Below are positions 1 through 10,218 of a stretch of DNA of 64,000 nt, piece by piece; the stretch's first letter is position 1; every line of letters begins with the position of its first letter. The notes under the pieces were generated by a model that worked only from the letters and a program-made list of their open reading frames with translations, had not been told where the DNA came from and did not search any database. The stretch is from Erinaceus europaeus (lineage: Eukaryota; Chordata; Mammalia; Eulipotyphla; Erinaceidae): assembly GCF_950295315.1 (NCBI RefSeq), contig NC_080170.1, positions 93,914,054 to 93,978,053 on the forward strand, given 5' to 3'. The position numbers and the translations under genes are program-made.

Positions 1-337
1 AGTCCAGTTAGTTTCAGGGGCCCGCTTGGCCCCGCCCCTAGGACCCCGCCAGAGTTCCAGAGTTCCAGAGTTGGAGAGTTGCAGAGTTGGAGAGTTCCAG
101 AGTTGGAGAGTTGCAGAGTTGGAGAGTTACACAGTTCAAGAGAGTGCTTGCGCCACCACAAAGAGACAGCAGAGTTCTGTTTGGTGATTAGCTTGGTTTA
201 GTTTATGAATTGTTGTTCCTGAATAAAGAAATACAGCTTCCCTGCCCAGCCGTATGTCTCTGGTCGTTTCTGGTCGTCTCTGTTACCCACCCGTGAAGCT
301 AGCCCAGCCAGCTGGAGCCGTCCGAATTTTAACAACA
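1..337 (+). repeat. 5' LTR of class II endogenous retrovirus (5' end outside window)
   Basis: This stretch is a diverged copy of 2006-2333, which defines it as an LTR. It ends in AACAACA at 331-337, followed two bases later by a primer binding site. A polyadenylation signal AATAAA lies at 222-227. About 50 bp at the 5' end of the LTR fall outside the window, judged by the 3' copy. Positions 50-145 are a degenerate tandem array of 9-10 bp units of the form 'gagttccaga/gagttggaga', which differs in order and number from the array in the 3' LTR. Confidence 0.9.
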
Positions 338-339
338 AA

Positions 340-354
340 TGGCGCCCACGTGGA
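340..354 (+). other. Retroviral primer binding site, Lys-tRNA type
   Basis: The sequence TGGCGCCCACGTGGA starts two bases after the LTR end. It resembles the tRNA-Lys binding site of class II (beta-like, ERVK) retroviruses, with one A apparently missing after TGGCGCCC. The position directly after the LTR supports the call; the exact tRNA species is inferred. Confidence 0.75.
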
Positions 355-676
355 CCTGACCTGCGCATCTCTCAGATAAGTAAAGACAATTTGGCTACCT
401 ATGTACTATGGCCTTCTCTTATGCTTGTGAAGAGATCTCCAAAGGCCTCTGCTCTTTCTTCATGAGACTGTTTTGCTGTTTCTGGAACATTTATCTCTGG
501 ACCACTCTGTGGTTTCCACTTGCTCGGGCGAACTCAGAACAGCCAGCAGGAATAGCCAGCGGGTGGGAGGCGAGGCATGGAGCTGCTGTTTCCACCTGGT
601 TAAACAGCCAGCCAGCCAGCTGCGCCCAAACAACCCTGTGCACCACGCCAGCAGCCCCGCAGCCCCGCAGCCCGCA

Positions 677-760
677 GGAGCCCGACGCCAGCACGCAGGA
701 GCCCGATGCCAACACGCTGGAGCCCGATGCCAACACGCAAGAGCCCGAGGCCAGCCCACA
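677..760 (+). repeat. 4 x 21-bp tandem repeat in ERV internal region
   Basis: Four consecutive 21-bp units start at 677, 698, 719 and 740. Each has the form '(g/a)gagcccga-gcca-c', and the later units differ at a few positions. In the frame opened at 408 each unit encodes seven residues containing Glu-Pro-(Asp/Glu)-Ala. The array is exact in phase, so the frame is kept whatever the copy number. Confidence 0.85.
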
Positions 761-1410
761 GGAGCTGGCTCTCTACCGCGTGGCGCAGGGCACTGGACGC
801 GTGATCCCTCCACGCTGCTCAGCCACTGCGAGCAGGGCAGCAGACATGGCAGGGCCATGGGGCAGGACCACAGCGGCCTATCATGGCCGCCACCCCTGGG
901 CACCTAGGCCCAAGCCTTCTACAAAGCTGGCCCGCCTGCCCTCTTGCTATGAATTCTGGAACAATCCCGGACCTCCTGGACCCCCGGGCTCCCTGCCGAA
1001 ACTGGGCACAGGAGATCTCCAGCTGCCAGTCTGGTCTGAAGGCAGACAAGCTGGAGTACGCAGAGATTTGTGCAGAGATCGCAACCTGCAATTCCTAGAA
1101 GTGGAGCTGCGCGAGAAGCCACCTCCAGATGGTGAACCCCCCCCCAACAACTAAGACAGTACATATCTAAATTCGTGTTTGAAATGACATGTCTTCATAA
1201 CAAAGGTTTCTCTCCTTGTGTATTAATGACCATGTTTATGTGTATGTTTAAAGTTTGGTAAACAGTAACTTTAAGGCTAAATTCTTACTAGTCAAAGTTA
1301 AATGAAAAAAGTTTTCAACGTAATTCTCATAAAGATAAAATTAACTTACATTTAAAGTCTGAGGTAAAAATTAGTTAACAATCAATATATTTCAACTAAG
1401 TTGGTCTAAA

Positions 1411-1619
1411 CAAAAGGTTAAATAGACTTGTTGATGTGTAAAACTCTTCATTACCTTCTCTATTAGAAATGGTAGATCGCACAATGGCTATGCTAATTAT
1501 TCTCATGCCTGAGGTTTCCTTTCCTGAGTACAACGTGACTCCATCTTGAATGGGTGTAACAAAAGGTTAAAAGACGTTGTTGATATGTAAAAGTCTCAAA
1601 TTCCTTCTCTATTAGAAAT
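1411..1619 (+). repeat. Direct repeat pair of about 60 bp in ERV internal region
   Basis: Positions 1411-1470 and 1560-1619 are diverged copies of each other. Both begin 'caaaaggttaaa', share 'gttgat(g/a)tgtaaaa' and end 'ccttctctattagaaat'. The copies are about 149 bp apart start to start. This is a local duplication inside the degenerate AT-rich part of the provirus. Confidence 0.8.
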
Positions 1620-1937
1620 ATGCTAATAACAAGTTTTGTTTCATAGTAAGTAAATTGCAGCCAGCTGCCTTTGGGACTCTAGGCCGTTCCTCGCCCCCAT
1701 GCAAATGCCCGTTGAGGCAAGTAGCCCCCCAGAGGCAAGAAATGTTTTTTTTTTAAGCTGATAAAGTTTAGCCCACAGAGGCAGAAATGGCCCCCTCAGG
1801 CCTTCCCTTGGCAGCACACTGGTTCTTGTTACTTGCTTACATGTTTCTCCATGTTTGTGCCAGTTTCTTTTTTAAAAATGCCTGTATGATATATGTTTCT
1901 GTTCACCCCACACCCTTGATACTATAGTCATTTAGTT

Positions 1938-1952
1938 AAAAAGAAAAGGGGG
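1938..1952 (+). other. Polypurine tract of ERV
   Basis: The purine run AAAAAGAAAAGGGGG lies three bases before the TG start of the 3' LTR. This is the expected position for the plus-strand primer of reverse transcription. Confidence 0.85.
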
Positions 1953-1955
1953 AAT

Positions 1956-2333
1956 TGTTGTATGCTTTACATTGGGTAGTTCTCCCCCGCCAAGAGAATT
2001 GGATCAGTCCAGTTAGTTTCGCGGCCCGTTTGGCCCCGCCCCTAGGAACCCCGCCTGAGTTAGAGAGTTCCACAGTTGGAGGGTTGAAGAGTTCCAGAGT
2101 TTGAGAGTTCGGGAGTTAGAGGGTTCCTGAGTTGCAGAGTAAGAGAGAGAGTGCTTCCACCGCCGCAAAGAGACAGTAGAGTTCTGTTTGGTGATTAGTT
2201 TGGTTTAGTTTATGAATCGTTGTTCCTGAATAAAGAAATACAGCTTCCCTGCCCAGCCGTATGTCTCTGGTCGTCTCTGTTACCCACCCGTGAAGCTAGC
2301 CCGGCCGGCAAGAGCCTCCGAATTTTAACAACA
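1956..2333 (+). repeat. 3' LTR of class II endogenous retrovirus, complete
   Basis: The LTR runs from TGTTGT to ACAACA, a perfect 6-bp terminal inverted repeat, and is 378 bp long. From 2006 it aligns with the start of the window. AATAAA is at 2229-2234. A degenerate minisatellite of 'gagttccag'-like units lies at about 2058-2145. The target duplication cannot be tested because the 5' flank is outside the window; the six bases after the LTR are CTGGAG. Confidence 0.92.
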
Positions 2334-3142
2334 CTGGAGGTTCCTGCTGTCTTAGGGTTTAAGAAGGCATTAGGTAGTTATTGCTATAATCAAATTATTT
2401 GGCAGTTGGGTTGACTTTGAAAATCCCATTGTTAGGATTTGCCATATCATACACAACATCACCATAATTTGTCCTTTGACATTATGTATGATGATCCCAC
2501 TTTCTAGCTCTTTTTCCAGCCATGACATCTCTTCAGACAATAACTTGGGTCCACTTGCATATCAGATGTCAGGCTCAGAAAAAAGCTAGTATAGTCATGG
2601 GCCCTTTGGAATATAACTAAAATAGTTCTACTAGCTATCTTCAAAAACAGAGACCCCCAAATCTTCATCTTTAATATTCCAGCCTTTAGTTTTATGATTA
2701 GTCAACAATTTATTTGGCTTTATATGTTAACTCTGTTTTCAGCCACCAGGTTCCAGATGCTACCATGATGCCAACCAGACTTCTCTGGGCAGATGGCCCC
2801 ACCAATGTGTCCTGAAGCCCCACTTCCCCAGTCATCTGCCACACTAGGGAAAGAGAGAGAGAGACTGAGAGTATGGATCGACCTGTCAACACCCATGTTC
2901 AGCAGGGAAGCAATTACAGAATTAATTACATCTACTGTACAATTACATCTACTGTAGCAATTACATCTACTGTACCCCACCCTAGTTCCATACTCCCAGA
3001 AGGTTAAAGAATAGGAAAGTTATCAGAGGAGGGATGGAATACAGAGTTCTGGTGATAGGAATTGTGTGGAGTTGTACTCCTTTTATCCTATGGTTCTTGT
3101 CAGTGTTTCCTTTTTATAAATAAATTTTTTTTTAAAAAAAAA
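2334..3142 (+). mobile_element. L1-3'-end-type retroelement copy, plus strand
   Basis: This is one of several copies in the window of a retroelement whose 3' part reads 'accaggttccagatgctacc', 'gggaaagagagaga', 'ggtggtgggaattgtgtgga'-like and 'cctttttataaataaa', followed by an A-rich tail. I think it is the 3' untranslated part of a hedgehog L1 or a non-autonomous relative of it. The ERV at 1-2333 appears to be inserted into its 5' part, because the stretch just after the LTR ('ttcctgctgtcttagggttt') also occurs at about 6262 in another copy. Confidence 0.7.
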
Positions 3143-3144
3143 GA

Positions 3145-4065
3145 ACTGACCATTTTCCTGTGTTTCATCTTACATCTCTCTGCTCAAAAATACTACCAAA
3201 AATCCTCTACAATCAATATGAGGAATGCAAATAACCTAAATGTTGGGGAAAAAAACAATAGTTATATATCTTCAGATGTTTCATCTATAAAATAGAGACA
3301 CATAATGCATACCTAACAGGAGTCCTAAAAGGATCAAATAGACTATGCAAAAAGTCATGCAAATATTAATTTTGTTTATATAAGTCTGAAAGGAGGAATC
3401 AATAGTTAACTAAACATATTTATATAAAATACATATGTATCTATATTGTATATAAATGTATATAAAAAGTCAAATATACTTAAAATATTTTTCCTAAGTA
3501 CTAATTCAGGGCCAACTACATAGCAGGTATTCTAGAATATTTCTCTAAAGCTACTACCTCAAAAATATTGTTCTGCCACTGTCATTAATCTCTTGTCTAC
3601 ATCAAATCAATGCTCCTTCTCCACTGCAAATAGCAGTGAACCTGAGAAGAATAAGGCCTTCATCAAAAGCAAGGAGATCAAGCAAGGAGATAGGGAGCTG
3701 AATCAGGGATCTATCCATTTATCATTCTGCAAAAGATAAAGAAGACATATCTGCAGCATTAACTTATGAGCCTAGAATTCTAAATTACATCATTTATAAA
3801 TCTAAACTCTCTTTAGTGAGACTTATTTCTGAGCTGGAGGGGTTGAAGACTAATGGTGTTGTTTATCAGCAAGGGCCCCATGGATGGCAGAGATCCCAGA
3901 ATTAACACCGATGATCAAGACTGCTGAAGAAGCATTGACCACTCTAAATCAGTTCCAGGTATTTTATCAGATGATAAATTTCTGTTGTCTAATTTGGATA
4001 GGAAATGAAAGTGCCAGTGACAGGAAATTCTCTGGTCACACTTTGTTTTTCTGGCTTTGGAAGTT
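3145..4065. other. Gene-free AT-rich stretch
   Basis: No exon, RNA gene or clear repeat is visible on either strand. Open frames here are short and lack family signatures. Confidence 0.5.
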
Positions 4066-4069
4066 TTCA

Positions 4070-4275
4070 TTTATTTATTGTTTTATGAGATAGAGACATA
4101 AGGTAAAGAAGGAAAGACAAGTGGAGATGGAAAGGGAGAGAGAGATGGAGGGGGGGTGGGGAGGGAGGGACTACAGCCCCAGAGTCTTTCTTAATGGGGT
4201 GAGGCTGGGTTCAAATCTGGGTCATGCACATAGCAAAGTAACACACTATCCAAGTGAGATATTTTGTCAGTCCCT
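4070..4275 (-). mobile_element. Diverged tRNA-derived SINE (family B), minus
   Basis: The stretch shows the reversed SINE order: an A-rich tail (as T-rich), a purine-rich middle, 'gggttcaaatctgggtc' (B-box remnant) and 'tatccaagtgagatattttg'. It is heavily diverged. Confidence 0.55.
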
Positions 4276-4369
4276 GGGCACTTTTAAAGTGATGTATTTC
4301 TTCTTTTCTCTCTTCTTTTCTTTTCTGGTCTTTCTTTCCTCAGGAAAAACAATTATGTTTAAAAGAGAA

Positions 4370-4663
4370 TTTTTTTTTTTTTTGCCTCCAGCATTATTGC
4401 TGGGGCTGGGTGGCAGTCAGTACTATGAACCCACTGCTCCTGGAGGCCATTTCTTTCCATTTTATTGGGTAGGACAGAGAAATTGAGAAGGGAGGGGAAG
4501 ATACAGAGAGGGAGAGAAAAATAGACACCTGGAGACCTGTTTCACCACTTGTGAAGTGACTCCCCTGAAGGTGGGGGAGCCGGGGGCTCTGAACCGGGAT
4601 CCTTACACCGATCCTTGTGCTTTGAGCCACGTGCGCTTAACTTGCTGCTACCGCCAGGCTCCC
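4370..4663 (-). mobile_element. Hedgehog-type tRNA-derived SINE (family A), minus
   Basis: The whole element is seen reversed: poly-T, 'gcctccagcattattgctgg', the Y-rich/CAA body, 'cacctggagacctgtttcac', B-box 'gaaccgggatcc' and a head ending 'ccgccaggctccc'. It lies at the 3' end of the minus-strand L1. Confidence 0.85.
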
Positions 4664-4664
4664 T

Positions 4665-7600
4665 ATTTTTTATTTTTTATTTTTTTATCCCTGCCACTGA
4701 AAGTCTGTGCCCTCCCCCGCATCCCACTCCAGGTAACCACAATAGTTTTATATTTTAAATACGGGTTGTGTTGTGTCTGGTTGCATTTTATGTATGGGTG
4801 TTCAGTTCTGTAAATTCCACATATGAGTGAGACCATCTTATAGTTTTCCTTTACCTCCTTGCTTATTTCACTAAGCATAACGTTCTCAGATTCCATCCAT
4901 TTTATCCCCAAAAAATGTAAAATCATATTTTTTATTGCTGAGTAATATTCCAATGAGTATATGTTCCATAATTTTTTAAACCAATAAATCTGTAGAGGGA
5001 CATTTTGGTTGCTTCCAAATTTATGCTATTGTAGATAATGCAGCTATGAACATGGGAGTGCATATATCCCTTCAAATTAGTGATATCTCTTTTGGATAAA
5101 TGCCTAGGAGTGGGATTGCTGAGTTGTAAGGTATTTCCATCTGTATTTGCTTAAGGATTCTCCATACTGTCCTCCATAATGGTTGTACCATTTTACATTC
5201 CCACCAGCAGTATATTAGAGTTCCTTTGTCTCCCTGTCCTTTCCAACATTTATCTTCTCCTGTTTTGTCGATGAAGGCCATTCTTATATGTGTGAGGTGG
5301 TATCTCAGTGTGGTTTTAATTTGTATTTCTCTGGTGATGAGTGAATTAGAGCATTTCTTTTTTTTTAACTTTAGAACTTTATTTGTTTTTTTAATTTATT
5401 TTTTATTTAAGAAAGGATAATTTTTTTTTTATTTAAGAAAGGATAAATTAACTAAACCATAGGGTAGGAGGGGTACAACTCCACACAATTCCCACCACTC
5501 AATTTCCATATCCCATCCCCTCCCCTGATAGCTTTCCCATTCTCTGTCCCTCTGGGAGCATGGACCCAGGGTCGTTGTGGGTTGCAGAAGGTGGAAGGTC
5601 TGGCTTCTGTAATTGCTTCCCCGCTGAACATGGACGTTGACTGGTTGGTCCATACTCCCAGTCTGCCTCTCTCTTTCCCTAGTAGGGTGGGTCTCCGGGG
5701 AAGCGGAGCTCCAGGGCACATTGGTGGGGTCTTCAGTCCAGGGAAGCCTGGCCGGCATCCTGGAACCTGGTGGCTGAAAAGAGAGTTAACATACAAAGCC
5801 AAACAAATTGTTGAGCAATCATGGACCCAAGTGGAGAATAGTGGAGAGGAAGTGTTGGGGGGGTACTCACTGCAAATTCTAGTGTACTTCTGCTTTCAGG
5901 TATATATTTTGCAGTAGTTTATGGATACATGTGAACATATTCTCTCTCTTACAGAACCTGGTCTATATCTAGGTTTTGGGACTTTGTTAGAAAGTGATCC
6001 ACCTGGGATAGAATTAGAGAATACTATGAAAGAAAAGGTCTCACCCAAGTGATGAAGCTGAAGGGTTGTCATTCCACACCTGGAGTCTCTGGACACAGTC
6101 TGAGCTGAAGCATTTTGAGGTGGCAATCGTTGCATTGATTAGGTTGCGATTGGCTGATGTAATATTTGATATGGATTGGGAGAGGCATGCGGGAAAGTGG
6201 GTCCTATCCTAAGGTTCCAGGACTGGGGGAAATATAGGCTCTATAGTGGAGATGTGAGATTCCTGTTGTTTTAGGGTTTAAAAAGACAATGGATAGTTAA
6301 TGTTATCATCACATTATTTGGTAATTGGGTTAACTTTGTAAAGTCCTTTTGTTAGGGTTTGCTGTACAGTACCCAGTATCTTGTATATAGCTGTGCCACT
6401 GGTTGCTTCTGATCTACTTGGTCTGGGCTTTTGAGAGAGTCTGCATATCAAATACACAGCCTATATATTAAAAAGACTCGGTCTGTGTTTTAAAAATTTC
6501 AAGACTTACAATTAATTTTCCCCCTCTCATATTAATTAACTAGTGATTTATATGACTACACTTTACTAGGAGTGTACATAAACACCATTCCCACCACCAA
6601 AAGACTGTGTCCCATCCCACCCACACACCCCCACCCCCCACCGGCCCAGGAAGCAACATATGTCTGTGGGTCATGCATATCTCTTCTTTGGAGAACTATG
6701 CATGTCCTCTGCCCACTTTTTTTTATTGGGTTGTCCTTTTTCTTTTTGTTGAGCTGAATGAGTTCTATCTATATAGATGCTTCATATCAAGTCTGTCTGA
6801 AGTATGATGTGCGAATATGTTCTCCCATTTGCTGGGTTTCCTGTTTATGGAGTTTTCTTTTGATGTATGGAAGCTTTTTAATTTGATATAGTCCCACTTG
6901 TTCAATCTTGTTTTGTTTCCTTTGCCCATGGGGTGAAGTCTCCAAATGTCTTTACTGTTAATGTCATGAAATCTTTCACTGATATATTCTTCTATGTATT
7001 TTATACTTTCAGTCTGATATTCAGATCTTTGATCCGTTTTGAGTTAATTTTGGTGTATGGTGTTAACTGGTGGTCTAGTTTTGTTTTTCTACATGTAGCT
7101 GTCCAATTCTGCCAACACCATTTGTTAAAGAGATTTTCTTTTCCTCATTGGGCAGATTTGGCCCCTCGGTCATATGTAAGATATCTGTATACGTATGAAT
7201 TGAGTTCTGGGCTCTCTATCTTATTCCATTGATCCATATGACCATTTTTGTTCCAGTACCATACTGTTTTGATTGCTACTTCTTTGTAGTATAACCTAAA
7301 GTTTGGCATTGTGATGCCTCCATTTTTCTTCTTTTTCCTTAGGAGTGTTTTTGCTATTCGTGGTTTTTTAGAGTTCTACAGAAATTTTTGAATAATCTGT
7401 TCAATTACCTTGAAATATATCATTGGGATTTTAATAGGGATTGCATTGAATCTGTATAGATTGCTTTTGGCAAAATTGCCATTTTAATGATATTTATTCA
7501 CCCAGTTCATGAACAGGAAATGCTCTTCCATTTCTTTGTGTCATCCTCTATTTCTTTTAACAGTGTCTTATAATTTTCCTTGAAAAGATCCTTTATATCC

Positions 7601-9920
7601 TTTCTTAGATTTATTCCTAGATATTTGATCTTCTTGGGTTGGGTCCAATTATAAATGATATTGCTTCCTTCAGTTTCATTTCTTCTGACCTATCTTTTGC
7701 ATAAATAAGTGCCATGGATTTATGACTATTGATTTTGTAGCCTGCTACTTTACTGAATTGGTTGATGATTTCCAGTAGTTTCTTGGCAGAGTTTCTGGGG
7801 TCTTCTAGGTATATCAACATATCACCTGCAAATAACAAGAGTTTAACTTCATCCTTTCCAATTTGTAGTCCTTTGATATCTCTTTCTTTTCTGATTGCTA
7901 TGGCAAGGATTCCTAGGACTATGTTGAATAAAAATGGTGAGAGTGGGCACTCTTGTCTAGTTCCAGATTTTAGGGGAAAGCTTTCAATTTTTCCCCATTG
8001 ACTATGACGTTAGCCATGGGTTTATCATATATAACCTTTATTATGTTAAGGAATTTTCCTTCCACTCCCAGTTTCTCAAAGGCCTTTATCATAAATGGCT
8101 GTGGTACCTCGTCGAATGCTTTTCCTGCATCGATTGATAGAATCACATGATTTTTATCTTTACTTTTGTTGATATAGTGGATTATGTTTATTGACTTACG
8201 GATATTAAACCATCCCTGTCTACTAGGGATGAATCCCACTTGATCTTGGTGGATTATTCTCTTAATATATTGTTATATTCGATTAGCCAAGATTTTGTTC
8301 AGGATCTTTGCATCGATATTCATCAGGGATATAGGTCTATAGTTTTCTTTTTTGGTGGGGTCCTTTCCTGCTTTGGGGATGAGGGTGATGTTAGCCTCAT
8401 AGGATGCATTTGGGAGTGTTCCCTCCTCTTCTATTTTCTGGAAGAGTTTGAAGAGGATGAGTGTTAGTTCTTTTTTTGCATGTTTTGTAAATTTCATTAG
8501 TATAGACATCAGGACCCGGGCTTTTGTCCTTGGGTAGGCTTTTGATTACTGTTTCAATTTCCTTATTAGTGATTGGCCTGTTAAATTTATTTACTTTTTC
8601 TTGTGTCAAGGTTGGTAGTGGGTGTCACTCCAAGAATGTGTCCATTTCTCCTAAGTTGTCACACTTGGTTCCATACAGGTGTCCATAATATTCATGTATA
8701 ATCTTTTGAATCTCTACCTTATCTGTTGTAGTATCTCCTCTTTCATTTCATTGAGTGATTTTTACCACAGCATTCTCTCTTTTTCTCTTGGTGAGTGTAG
8801 CTAGTGGCTCATCTATTTTATTTATCCTTTCAAAGGACCATCTCTTGGTTTCATTAATCTTCCTAATGGTCTTTTTGTTTTCAATTTCATTGATTTCTGT
8901 TCTGATTTTGACTATTTCCTGCCTCCTGCTGACTGTTGGTTCTTTTTTTGCTCCACTACTAGTTGACTGAGGTGGGTTGTTAGATGGTTTACTAGTGATT
9001 TCCCCTGTTTATTAATGTGGACCTGTATTGCTATGAACTTCCCTCTCAGCACTGCTTTTGCTGCATCCCATAGGTTCTGGTAACTGGTTTATTTATATTG
9101 GTATCAAGATAATTCTTAATTTCTTTTTTGATCTCTTCAATGACTCATTTATTGTTCAGCAGCATACTGTGTAGTCTCCAGGCTTTGGGAAATTTATTTT
9201 CCTTTTTTTGGTTGATTTCTAGTTTCATGCCTTCATGGTCTGAGAGGATGCATTTTATAATTGTAATATTTACATATCTGTTTAGACTGTCTTTGTGGCC
9301 CAGCATATGGTCAATCCTTATAAATTTTCCATGTGTACTTGAGGAGAATGTGTATTCATTCCTTTTGGGATGGAAAATTCTGTATATATTAGGTCCATTT
9401 CATTTATGGTTTCATTTAAGTTCAATATTTCTCTATTGATTTTTTTTTTCCAGATGTTCTGTCTCTTGCTGTGAGTGGTGTGTTGAAATCTCCTACTAAT
9501 ATTGTGTTACTATCAATGTCTCCATTGAATTCAGTAAGTTTGTTGTATATATTTGGGTGCTCCTAAGTTGGGGACATATATATTAATGATGGTTATATCT
9601 TCTAGTTGGATTGAACCTTTAAACATTATGCAATGTCCTTCTCTACCTTTGATTACTTTCTTTACTTGAAAATTTATTTTATCAGAGAACAGAATAGCTG
9701 TCCCTGCTCTCTTCTGTGAGTTATTATGTTGGAACATCTCGCTCCAACCTCTTATAATCAGTTTCTGTTTGTCTTTTCTTTGGATGTATGTTTCCTGAAG
9801 ACATATAATGGATGGATTCTCTTCTTTAATCCATTTAGCTACTCTGAGTCTTTTGACAAGTAAATTTAAGCCATTCACATTTAAGGTGATTATTGCTATA
9901 TGTGGTTTACTTATATCCAT
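4665..9920 (-). pseudogene. L1 ORF2 (endonuclease and reverse transcriptase), broken
   Basis: The endonuclease start is at 9920-9531 and shows 'ITLNVNGLN', 'IICLQET' and 'INIYVPN', typical of the L1 APE-like domain. The reverse transcriptase follows with '[19 protein letters not shown]' in the frame at 8509-8273 and '[15 protein letters not shown]' at 8239-7970. The catalytic box is at about 7838-7815. There it reads Phe-Ala-Gly-Asp instead of the usual Phe-Ala-Asp-Asp, through a GGT codon at 7826-7824. The C-terminal domain survives at 5281-5072 ('[18 protein letters not shown]') and 4953-4663 ('MEYYSAIKN'). At least five frame changes and an insertion of about 1.3 kb break the frame. Confidence 0.88.
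5360..6655 (-). mobile_element. Retroelement inserted in L1 ORF2; composite, partly inverted
   Basis: Positions 5400-5830 are the reverse complement of the 3' part of the element seen at 2700-3142: the 3' tail 'tttatttaagaaaggataa', 'gggtaggaggggtacaactcc', 'ggaacctggtggctgaaaag'. Positions 6262-6380 match the plus-strand 5' part of that element ('ttagggtttaaaaagacaat', 'ttaactttgtaaagtccttt'). So the two ends point in opposite directions. L1 ORF2 resumes at about 6655. The exact borders are uncertain because I see no clear target duplication. Confidence 0.65.
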
Positions 9921-10218
9921 TCTAATTTTTGTTTTAAGTTTATTTTAAATTGTTGAGTCTTTGTCCATTTGTTTCTATCTAATCTTTTGTGTGGATGAGT
10001 TTCTGTAGTGAATTCCTCACCAATTTTTCTTGTGTTTTCTGCAAATCTCTGTTCACTGTTTTGTTTTGTGGTTACCCTGTGTGTAATAGCTAGCATTGTG
10101 TCTAGAAAAGTCTTTATTAAGTTGATATTGATTAACAAACATTTGATTTTTTGTCTTTTAATTCCCTCCCCTATTTGCTTGTTGTTCTTTCCTATTTTAT
10201 TGTGTTTATTTTTCTAGT

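Larger units (their letters stand above)
355..1937 (+). mobile_element. ERV internal region, non-coding or strongly reduced
   Basis: The region between the two LTRs is only about 1.6 kb, against 6-8 kb for an intact class II provirus. An open frame runs from 408 to 1154 (248 codons). Its translation is rich in Pro, Ala, Gln and Glu and shows no capsid, zinc-knuckle, protease, reverse transcriptase or envelope signature that I recognise. Several other frames are open over the same GC-rich stretch, so the frame may be a by-product of composition. Positions 677-760 hold four 21-bp tandem units encoding a Glu-Pro-(Asp/Glu)-Ala-containing heptad. The part after 1160 is AT-rich, has no long frame and contains a direct duplication (1411-1470 and 1560-1619). 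This looks like a non-autonomous, internally deleted provirus. Confidence 0.7.

Noticed and set aside
408..1154. An ERV gag or accessory gene
   Set aside because: No family motif is visible; overlapping open frames on both strands suggest GC-rich composition rather than coding.
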